From positions 1-25,693 of the IMG/VR virus record IMGVR_UViG_3300046011_008818: DNA of 25,693 nucleotides; one strand, given 5' to 3'. The notes below the pieces were generated by a model that saw only the letters and a program-made list of their open reading frames with translations, had not been told where the DNA came from and ran no database searches. Made by a program: the position numbers and the translations under genes. The stretch is from a virus. Position 1 is the stretch's first letter. The number at the start of each line of letters is the position of its first letter. Shown one piece after another: positions 1 to 6,585 of this stretch.

Positions 1-540
1 AAATGTTTCAAGGAGATATGTTGCGAAAATAAAATAGGCGTAGATCCTAGTCCAGTTTCAGACCACACCACACATATAATGACTTCCGATTCTTTTTTTG
101 ATAGTATAGATACTGATCAGAAATTCGATATAATTTTTATTGATGGCTTGCATTTAGATTTTCAAGTCGATAAGGATATTGAAAACTCTTTGAGACATCT
201 ATCAGAGGGAGGTACTATAGTTCTTCATGATTGTAATCCACCTACTAAATATCACGCGGCGGAGTCACCTGTTTTTTCTGCTCCTGCCAACGGTGAGTGG
301 AACGGGACTGTATATCTTTCGTTAATAAAGCTTAGGCTATATAGAAACGATCTTAAGTTAGTTACCGTAGATACTGATTGGGGAGTTGGTATATTAACTA
401 GGGACATAAGCGAGAGCCTTGATGTTTTTCCTAATCTTGCTATATCCTGGGATTTCTTTTCTGGAAACAAAAATCTTATACTCGATCTAATTTCTCCTGA
501 TGAATTTAAGGAGAGATATTCAATTTATAAAAATGTTTAA
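1..540 (+). CDS. Class I SAM-dependent methyltransferase, 5'-partial
   Basis: The frame is open from the first base, so this is the C-terminal part of a longer gene. The first ATG (position 79) lies inside the fold and is not a real start: upstream codons read IGVDPSP, the usual post-strand-2 acidic motif of these enzymes, then a TSDSFF segment. Next comes FDIIFIDGLH (about positions 124-153), a Lys/Asp-rich helix, and LSEGGTIVLHDCNPP (about 202-240). The IDG-x-H and GG-x-x-x-x-HD pattern is characteristic of the Methyltransf_24 family. Family knowledge says SAM is the methyl donor; the substrate cannot be read from the sequence. Phage and glycan-cluster members often act on sugars or small molecules, which is only a possibility here. 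The SAM-binding glycine loop lies upstream of the window. A 37-nt gap follows, and the gene is not obviously part of the tail machinery. Confidence 0.8.
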   Translation, partial: KCFKEICCENKIGVDPSPVSDHTTHIMTSDSFFDSIDTDQKFDIIFIDGLHLDFQVDKDIENSLRHLSEGGTIVLHDCNPPTKYHAAESPVFSAPANGEWNGTVYLSLIKLRLYRNDLKLVTVDTDWGVGILTRDISESLDVFPNLAISWDFFSGNKNLILDLISPDEFKERYSIYKNV

Positions 541-577
541 CGAAATTATTTATTAAATCCATGATATAAAAGTTATT

Positions 578-841
578 ATGACTATAGAAAAAGGCTATAA
601 GCTTATTATTTCTAGGGAAAAAGGAAAAAATTATGTCGAAATAGCTAGACACAAAGATCCACATATGGATAATATACTCATAATAAATAGTTTTGGAAGT
701 AAAAGATATGAGGATGTTTGGATAATAGAAAAGGATTTACCTTCTTGGCTTTACAGTATAGGGAAAGAGGGTTTTACAAAGATAAAAAAGGAAGAAGATG
801 CTGAGTCTCCTAAAAAAAATACTAAAAAGAAAAAACAATAA
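578..841 (+). CDS. Small hypothetical protein with Lys-rich C-terminus
   Basis: This is an 87-residue protein with no family that I recognise. The first two thirds look like a compact alpha/beta domain (YKLIISREKGKNYVEIARH, then VWIIEKDLPSWLYSIGKEGF). The last 20 residues are strongly basic and low complexity, ending in KKNTKKKKQ, which may bind nucleic acid or simply be disordered. The ATG follows a 37-nt AT-rich gap with A at -3 and no Shine-Dalgarno sequence. The stop codon lies one base before the ATG of the next gene, which suggests the two are co-transcribed and translationally coupled. No signal peptide or membrane segment is visible. Function is unknown. Confidence 0.65.
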   Translation: MTIEKGYKLIISREKGKNYVEIARHKDPHMDNILIINSFGSKRYEDVWIIEKDLPSWLYSIGKEGFTKIKKEEDAESPKKNTKKKKQ

Positions 842-842
842 G

Positions 843-1421
843 ATGGAAAACATAGAGGAAATAGACATAGAATATCTAGACAATGAACTTAAACCATTTC
901 TTTACAAATGGAGTAAAGGAGATAATGCAGGGGATATTTGTGAATATGATAATGTTTTTAAGGATCCTACTACGGGAATTATATGGATAAATTTTAAGGG
1001 AGGGTCAAGAATAAACTATGTTATCCTTAATGAATATATGCTGCAAATAGAACCTTCGTCTATAGTACACAGCGAGCCTATTGTAAAAAACGCATTACCA
1101 GTTAAAAATGTAATGCTTTCAGAAACTAAAGCAAAAGTTCCAGACTTAGAAAACCCTATAGTTCCCTTGTTACAAAAACAGAAACCCAATTGGGTTGAGG
1201 TTGGTATAAACCTAAAATTAAACCTTCCAACAAAGAATCTTTATAATGTATTGACATCATCTTTTGATGATGCAGAAGATGAAATTATAGAGTTTGTTGT
1301 AAGAGACCTAGACATCGAACTAATAAAAGAGAGTCTAAGGATAAATATAAAGGATATATATAAATCAAATGGAACTTTACGAAAAAGCGGATCAAACAGT
1401 AATACAAAAAACGAGGAATAG
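843..1421 (+). CDS. Hypothetical phage protein (192 aa)
   Basis: The frame is open back to an ATG at 798, but that start would overlap the upstream gene by 44 nt and add a short Lys-rich stretch. The ATG at 843, one base after the previous stop and with A at -3, is the better choice. The N-terminal half is acidic with a beta-rich segment (GIIWINFKGGSRINYVILNEY). A Pro-containing linker leads into PIVPLLQKQKPNWVEVGINL, and the C-terminal half is helical (SSFDDAEDEIIEFVVRDLDI). The arrangement of linker plus acidic helical domain resembles small uncharacterised proteins in structural regions of large myoviruses, but I cannot name a family. The end overlaps the Nudix gene by 53 nt. Function is unknown; it could be a small virion or assembly protein. 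Confidence 0.6.
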   Translation: MENIEEIDIEYLDNELKPFLYKWSKGDNAGDICEYDNVFKDPTTGIIWINFKGGSRINYVILNEYMLQIEPSSIVHSEPIVKNALPVKNVMLSETKAKVPDLENPIVPLLQKQKPNWVEVGINLKLNLPTKNLYNVLTSSFDDAEDEIIEFVVRDLDIELIKESLRINIKDIYKSNGTLRKSGSNSNTKNEE

Positions 1422-1926
1422 GGAGGTCGTTGATATAGACGGACACCTGTTTATCAGACAGATAAATCCTGGTGTTATAATAATGCCATTTACTGTGGAT
1501 GATTCTGGTTTCCCTTCTAAAATAGGAATTATATCAGAGGTTCTAGATCAAAGACCTGGTGGAATGGCTAAAACCCTTATTACTGGATCTCAAGACGATA
1601 AGGATGCTAACATATATCAGACTGCTGTTAGAGAAATGGAAGAGGAGTCTGGGTTTTTAGTTGAAGATCTTAAGAGGTGGAAATTTTTAGGAAGTCTATA
1701 CACTTCCAAGATGATAATAAATTCTAATCCTTGTTTTGCTGTCAATATAACTGGACTAGTTTCCGGAGAAAAAAAGACAGACGGATCTAAATCTGAAAAG
1801 GATACCAAATTTGAATTAGTGAGTATACAAGAAGCCCTAGAATTGGAGGATTCCTTAGTTAGTACTCTTTTTATAAAAACATTTAAGGACATTTTTAATA
1901 AAGAAGAAGATGAATCTACCAAATAG
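1369..1926 (+). CDS. Nudix hydrolase family protein
   Basis: This 185-residue protein carries the core of a Nudix box, REMEEESGF at residues 88-96, which fits the RE-U-x-EE-x-G-U consensus that binds Mg2+ and catalyses hydrolysis of nucleoside diphosphates linked to another group X. The upstream half of the box is atypical: residue 80, where the first Glu of G-x5-E is expected, is Ala in a DDKDA stretch. Metal geometry or substrate range may therefore differ. Flanking segments fit the fold (HLFIRQINPGVIIMPF before, WKFLGSLYTS after). The start overlaps the previous gene by 53 nt; the next in-frame ATG (residue 39) would cut into the fold. Phage Nudix enzymes act on ADP-ribose, dinucleotides, NAD-like molecules or RNA caps; the substrate here is unknown. 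Confidence 0.82.
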   Translation: MELYEKADQTVIQKTRNREVVDIDGHLFIRQINPGVIIMPFTVDDSGFPSKIGIISEVLDQRPGGMAKTLITGSQDDKDANIYQTAVREMEEESGFLVEDLKRWKFLGSLYTSKMIINSNPCFAVNITGLVSGEKKTDGSKSEKDTKFELVSIQEALELEDSLVSTLFIKTFKDIFNKEEDESTK

Positions 1927-2080
1927 GAAGGAAAGAAGAAAAATGGCTAAAGAAATGGGCCTACTCAGCAAAAAAAGTAACCTGGTAAGCGATGAATCTA
2001 AGGAGAGATCGAAGATCATGGGTAATTTAATAAGGCTGAGAAATCTAACTGAACAGAGAAACAGAAAAAAAGATAATTGA
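1910..2080 (+). CDS. Small basic protein (56 aa)
   Basis: A short frame starts with ATG at 1910, overlapping the end of the Nudix gene by 17 nt, and ends with TGA at 2078-2080, seven bases before the next start. It encodes a highly charged, predominantly helical 56-residue protein that begins MNLPNRKERRKMAKEMG and ends RNRKKDN. Without it there would be a 161-nt hole in an otherwise tightly packed operon, which supports it being real. An internal ATG at 1943 (MAKEMGLLS) would give a 45-residue version. The MNxxxRKERRKM-type opening is seen in small uncharacterised basic phage proteins, but this gives no function. A nucleic-acid-binding or assembly-helper role is possible only as speculation. 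Confidence 0.55.
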   Translation: MNLPNRKERRKMAKEMGLLSKKSNLVSDESKERSKIMGNLIRLRNLTEQRNRKKDN

Positions 2081-2087
2081 TTCTATA

Positions 2088-2411
2088 GTGGATATAAAAT
2101 CATTTATAATTTCTAAAGCTGATAAGGTTAAAACCTTTAGTACGGATTCTTGTGGAGGAATTCATGTTATAGATGTTAATATGTGGTTCAAGAACAACAA
2201 TCTTACACCATCTAACATGAATGAAATAAGGCAATACATTTTTGAAGAGTGGCTACATAAAAAAATAACAAGCTCTAAAACAAAAATGTCTAACGGATGT
2301 AGTCTTATTATAGTTTATGATAGCCCAACTGACCCTTTTATAGATCTTTTAAAACATAAAATCCTAGAAATATTAGACTATGATTTTTGTGATGTTGTTT
2401 TAGTAGACTAA
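2088..2411 (+). CDS. Hypothetical protein, GTG start (107 aa)
   Basis: This 107-residue protein begins with GTG at 2088, seven bases after the preceding stop. The next in-frame ATG is at residue 32, which would remove the first strand, so GTG is preferred. The sequence alternates beta and alpha segments (GGIHVIDVNMWF, then MNEIRQYIFEEWLHKKI, then NGCSLIIVYD and CDVVLVD at the end), consistent with a small alpha/beta fold. No catalytic motif, signal peptide or membrane segment is visible, and I recognise no family. It lies directly before the first large baseplate gene, 22 nt away, and may be a structural accessory or chaperone, but the sequence does not show that. Confidence 0.6.
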   Translation: MDIKSFIISKADKVKTFSTDSCGGIHVIDVNMWFKNNNLTPSNMNEIRQYIFEEWLHKKITSSKTKMSNGCSLIIVYDSPTDPFIDLLKHKILEILDYDFCDVVLVD

Positions 2412-2433
2412 ATAAAAATAGGGTATATAATGT

Positions 2434-4338
2434 ATGGCTAAGTTACAGGGAACAAGTTTAGGGATAAACAACCCATCCAACATTTCGGAGGCGGGAACTA
2501 CCGTATCAGATATACAATATTATTCCACATCTGGAATATACGCTTCTAGTGCAGATAAAGCATTTGCTACCTATGAGTTATCCGAATTAAAATATTTACC
2601 AAAGAGTCTTTTCTATGATGCTGCTACTTCGGATGGTGTTTACAGGGGACTTTTTTCATATTATGTTTTAGGCGGATCAAAGGACAGAGTTAGATACGAT
2701 CTTTCAGAAACAAAAGATTACTTACAAAAAATTACCCCTAGGGAGTCTAAAAATCCCACAGCCAAACAAATAATGGATGTAATTAACGGAGCGGGACCTT
2801 CAGGAATACCTAGCTATTTAGATCCACAAAGTCCTTACAGAGGACAAATTTATAATGTTAAGGATTTTATATTCTGTAAATATTATGGTATAATTCCTAA
2901 TAACAGAATGCTCACCTTAAGAAGATTTGCTTACCCAACTTTGGATTCATTAAGAGTTTTAGCTTCTGACAAGGTCGGTGACTTTTCTGTAGCAGCGGGT
3001 GCAAATAACGTTAATCAGGTATCATACAAAAATTTTGAAATAAAGGATCTTGGACGATTACAAGACGTTAAGGGTATTTACAATACTTCTCTTCCAGTAG
3101 CTCAATTAGTAACTTATTTTGGAGGGGATACCAAAAATAACTTAAATAGTATATTAGGTATAGACACAGGGCTAAACTTCGCCTTACAAACACAGGATCC
3201 AGTAAAAACAGAAAATACCGGAGATCCTGGTTTAATGAATACTCCTTATGGTGATTTAATTAAAGCTGCAATTACTAGTGGAGATAACCAAATATCAGAA
3301 ACTGATCTGGAGTCTCTTGATAAATTAGCTGCAACACTGATAAGTCCAGAGAAACAAATCAATATCCTACAAAGATCTCTATTAGATGCTGCAGTTAGTG
3401 CTGAAGGTCCATTATCTAAGAAGATATTCGTTAACGTCAATACAGTGAACCAAGTAAATACTAGGGCACAGGGATTTAATGGCGGAACTAATTCATTCAC
3501 TTTAAACTTTGATTTTACATTAAATTCTGCAGGACAGGTAAACTCTAAGCTTCTTTTCCTGGATTTAATGACTAATGTTTTCTCTGTTGCGACTGACTAT
3601 GGACAATTTTTAACTCCAGAGATAAGGATACAGCAGACTAACTTAGGTCTAGGATTCCCAGGAGGTCCTGGTAAATACGCAATGTCGATAACTGATCCTA
3701 TAAACTATGTAAGGGACGTGGTTAGTAGGATGCTTTCTAAAAGTGAGGTTGATAGACAATTAAATGCGGAGAAGAGTCTTACTGAAGAAATGACTCAGCT
3801 AGCTAACGAAATGAAGGAGTTTGTATATAATCCTGATCAAGGGCTAACACCGGATAAGAAACTTTATAAGTCGATAGCAGTTATGATCTCTGATGCCTTT
3901 CTTAAGAAGGTTTATTTTAGCCCGATAATGCTAAGTGGATATCCTACTGGAGATTGGCATTTAACCATAGGAAATCCTTTAAATCCTATTGCAATGATGG
4001 GAAACCTAGTTTGTAAAAATGTTAAAATCGGCTTTAATGATGAATTAGGTCCTGATGATTTCCCTACTGAAATGAACGTTCAGATAACATTAGAACCTGG
4101 AAGACAGAGACATAGAGGGGATTGGGAATCTATGTTTAACAGAGGTAACGGAAGATTATATCTAGGTCAGCTTGTTAAAAGCCAAGAAAGTACAAATGCT
4201 TGGGTTAACGTTTCGACTGGTCAATTTGTTAATCAAACAGATGGTCAAGATATTTACGACATTACTAGAAATAATATAGATCCTCTAACTGGAACAGAAA
4301 CGAATGCTACAATAGGAGAATCCCAACAGGGTAATTAA
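2434..4338 (+). CDS. Large tail tube/baseplate structural protein
   Basis: This is a 634-residue soluble virion-type protein rich in Asn, Gly, Pro and Thr. The N-terminal part is extended and loop-rich. A conserved-looking C-terminal domain holds TGDWHLTIGNPLNPIAMMGN (from about residue 505) followed by GPDDFPTEMNVQITLEP and RQRHRGDWESMFNRGNGRLY (about 558-577). Blocks of this kind (GNPLNPI, then DDFPTE, then a charged R-x-RGD-x-ESMFN motif) recall baseplate or tube-end proteins of large myoviruses; I recognise the pattern from memory without a named family. Position, immediately upstream of a gp53-like and a gp27-like gene, supports a role in the baseplate centre or tube initiation. No coiled-coil tape-measure character is visible, and no enzyme motif. 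Virion role is likely; the exact subunit is uncertain. Confidence 0.65.
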   Translation: MAKLQGTSLGINNPSNISEAGTTVSDIQYYSTSGIYASSADKAFATYELSELKYLPKSLFYDAATSDGVYRGLFSYYVLGGSKDRVRYDLSETKDYLQKITPRESKNPTAKQIMDVINGAGPSGIPSYLDPQSPYRGQIYNVKDFIFCKYYGIIPNNRMLTLRRFAYPTLDSLRVLASDKVGDFSVAAGANNVNQVSYKNFEIKDLGRLQDVKGIYNTSLPVAQLVTYFGGDTKNNLNSILGIDTGLNFALQTQDPVKTENTGDPGLMNTPYGDLIKAAITSGDNQISETDLESLDKLAATLISPEKQINILQRSLLDAAVSAEGPLSKKIFVNVNTVNQVNTRAQGFNGGTNSFTLNFDFTLNSAGQVNSKLLFLDLMTNVFSVATDYGQFLTPEIRIQQTNLGLGFPGGPGKYAMSITDPINYVRDVVSRMLSKSEVDRQLNAEKSLTEEMTQLANEMKEFVYNPDQGLTPDKKLYKSIAVMISDAFLKKVYFSPIMLSGYPTGDWHLTIGNPLNPIAMMGNLVCKNVKIGFNDELGPDDFPTEMNVQITLEPGRQRHRGDWESMFNRGNGRLYLGQLVKSQESTNAWVNVSTGQFVNQTDGQDIYDITRNNIDPLTGTETNATIGESQQGN

Positions 4339-4351
4339 TATAAGATAAGTT

Positions 4352-4957
4352 ATGCTTACAATAGACGTAATAGAAGGTAAACCATTTTTCACTAATCCGC
4401 AAACGAGCGAGAGATATCTTGATTTGCTTACCCCATCGTGGAATACTAGAACTCTGAGATATACCTTAAAAACTATTGGTATTGTAACAGAGGAGACTGA
4501 AATGCGTGCTGATCTGGTTTCTTTTACTTATTTAAACGAGACATCTAGACTCGGAACAATGCTAAAGTTAAATAATATATCTAATCCGCTTAGTTTGAAA
4601 TCAGGAGAAGTTCTTTTTATTCCTGGAGATGATATGGTAAGTGAACTTTTTAGAAGCGGAGAGGCTGCTAATAATCAAAAGCAGAAAGCAAGATCGTTTA
4701 GAAAAGAGCTACAAGAAAAAATATCCCAAGTTAGTAAAGAAAGATTGGAGTATTTAAATTCCAAGAATATCTCAAACATAGCGGATACCCCGCTTCCTCC
4801 CAATTTGCTAAGGGAAGGAGAACAGCAGATATTAGTAACAGAGGGAAGATTGATATTCGGTCCTGATATAGGACAATGTAGAACAAGAACGAAAAAGAAT
4901 GTATCCGTTACTGATGTTAAAACTAAACTAGCACAGAAAAACATATTTAGAAGATAA
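4352..4957 (+). CDS. LysM-like baseplate protein (gp53 type)
   Basis: This 201-residue protein contains a LysM-like module at about residues 53-91: ADLVSFTYLNETSRLGTMLK, then LNNISNPLSL and GEVLFIPGDD. The order ADL-x-x-F, L-x-LNNI-x-NP, L-x-x-G-x-x-L-x-IP is the signature of the small LysM-fold proteins of contractile tails (P2 gpX-like and the LysM part of T4 gp53). In tails these modules clamp neighbouring baseplate proteins, not peptidoglycan. After it come a charged helix (about residues 106-135) and a Cys-containing C-terminal arm. The start lies 13 nt after the tube-like gene and the stop is 2 nt before the gp27-like gene, so it sits exactly where a hub or wedge clamp would be expected. 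Whether it is closer to gp53 or gpX cannot be decided by eye. Confidence 0.72.
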   Translation: MLTIDVIEGKPFFTNPQTSERYLDLLTPSWNTRTLRYTLKTIGIVTEETEMRADLVSFTYLNETSRLGTMLKLNNISNPLSLKSGEVLFIPGDDMVSELFRSGEAANNQKQKARSFRKELQEKISQVSKERLEYLNSKNISNIADTPLPPNLLREGEQQILVTEGRLIFGPDIGQCRTRTKKNVSVTDVKTKLAQKNIFRR

Positions 4958-4959
4958 TT

Positions 4960-6576
4960 ATGGCTGTACAGGTAAACGTAAGAAAAACTATATTACAGTA
5001 TAGAGATCCGGATATATTTCTAGATGAATTGTCGGTAGTTGATACTTCTTCACAAAAAGGAGATACTAAACTAAACGACGAGAAAAATGACAACGTTCAG
5101 AAAAAATATTTTGGAACTAGTAAACCTTTAATAAGAATAAATTCCCAGGTTATTGAGGGATTATCTTACTTTAAAATGGATATGACTGGGTTCAAGCCAA
5201 CAGTTATATTTAGATTTGAAACTATAGATGAAAGATTTATATCTACTGCATTTCCAAAAGATGGCGATATTGTTTCAGTTTACATAAGACCCTTCGGTGA
5301 GATATTTAAACCGATAAGGATGGATTTTATAATAAACGAGGTTATATCACCATTCTCAAATGGTCCTTATAATGACTATGCGCCTTCTACTGGTAGATTT
5401 CAAAGCTATACTGTTTTAGGAGAGGTTAGGATACCTAAACTATACAAGGATATATGCAAAGTGTTTAAAGGTAATAGCTCAGATGCTTTACTTAAGATAG
5501 CAGAGGATCTTAATTTAGGATATGCTTCTAACGAAACGAAGACTAATGATTCAATGAACTGGATATCCCCAAATATTGATTACAATACATTGATTAAGCA
5601 TATTGTTAATGGATCTTGGTTAGGTGAGGAGGATTATTTCGATTGCTGGATAGATCAGTATTATAACTTAAATTTTATAAACTTAAAGAAGCAATTTGAT
5701 GACGTAAATCCTAGTATCGAGACAATGAGAATGGCTTACGGAGCGGATAGCTTTGGTGCGGTATTTCCAGGAGGAACTGAAACAGCTGAAGTTGAGTTCC
5801 CTTTGTTGTTAACCAACTCTACCCAATTTAGTAAATCCCCTCTTTTTATAAAAGATCTTTCGGTAGAGCAAAATGCTGGTTCTATAAATAACGATCTTGG
5901 TTATTTTCAAAAGGTACAATTTTACGACAGTAAGCTCGTTTCTGATAAACCTAAAAATAAATTCGTTGAGTATAATATAGAATCAGTTACGAACAAGAAT
6001 CTAGGATCAAGAGATAATATAAACAAGGGAAGACTTGGTGAGGATTTATATAAAGAGGAAATTAAAAAGACTTATGTTGGTACTCTATATTTTGAAAATG
6101 TTCATGAAAATTTCCAACAGGCATCTATACAGAACATCATTAATAGAAACGATAGTTATAAGATAATCCTTAAAGTTAAAAATAATTCATGGACACCTTT
6201 CCTTTATAGAGGACAGACATTTCCTGTAATAATTGTTTCAGAGGGTAGTCAGACAGCTAGCGCATCTTCTAAATACAGTCCAGGTGGAGGACAAAAATCT
6301 TCATTAGCAAATTCCGGTGATAAGAGAAATATAAATGCTTTTCTTTCGGGTAATTATGTTGTTTTAGGATTTACCGTGGAATATGATACTAGTGGGATAT
6401 ATCAAACAATGGTACTTGGAAAAAAACAATGGGCAATGAACCCTGGATTATCATCAGAACCTCAAGCTCTAGATCCTAAGATCTTTAATGCTGAGTTCGA
6501 TGATCTTGTTAGTAATGCTTCCACTATTTTACAAGAAAACACACAGAAGCTTAAGAGTGACATATACTCTAAATAA
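4960..6576 (+). CDS. Baseplate hub protein (gp27/gpD-like)
   Basis: This 538-residue protein has the layout of the gp27/gpD/gp44 hub family. A first beta-barrel-like domain (about residues 48-170) contains LIRINSQVIEGLSYFKMDM and RFETIDERFISTAFPKDGDI. The central segment is NWISPNIDYNTLIKHIVNGS (from about residue 200) followed by EEDYFDCWIDQYYNLNFI, the typical tail-hub element in which an inter-domain helix precedes a strand describing a coordinate-frame domain. The C-terminal half carries more strands and ends with a helical tail. Family knowledge: trimers of this protein cap the tail tube and hold the spike; the gp5-like spike gene lies two genes downstream. There is no enzymatic motif. 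It starts 2 nt after the LysM-like gene with A at -3 and no Shine-Dalgarno sequence. The exact family is recognised by pattern, not alignment. Confidence 0.7.
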   Translation: MAVQVNVRKTILQYRDPDIFLDELSVVDTSSQKGDTKLNDEKNDNVQKKYFGTSKPLIRINSQVIEGLSYFKMDMTGFKPTVIFRFETIDERFISTAFPKDGDIVSVYIRPFGEIFKPIRMDFIINEVISPFSNGPYNDYAPSTGRFQSYTVLGEVRIPKLYKDICKVFKGNSSDALLKIAEDLNLGYASNETKTNDSMNWISPNIDYNTLIKHIVNGSWLGEEDYFDCWIDQYYNLNFINLKKQFDDVNPSIETMRMAYGADSFGAVFPGGTETAEVEFPLLLTNSTQFSKSPLFIKDLSVEQNAGSINNDLGYFQKVQFYDSKLVSDKPKNKFVEYNIESVTNKNLGSRDNINKGRLGEDLYKEEIKKTYVGTLYFENVHENFQQASIQNIINRNDSYKIILKVKNNSWTPFLYRGQTFPVIIVSEGSQTASASSKYSPGGGQKSSLANSGDKRNINAFLSGNYVVLGFTVEYDTSGIYQTMVLGKKQWAMNPGLSSEPQALDPKIFNAEFDDLVSNASTILQENTQKLKSDIYSK

Positions 6577-6585
6577 TTATTAGAA

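Noticed and set aside
798-842. Upstream ATG start for the 192-aa protein
   Set aside because: It would overlap the preceding gene by 44 nt and add a Lys-rich stretch; the ATG at 843 sits one base after the stop with A at -3, like other starts in the operon.
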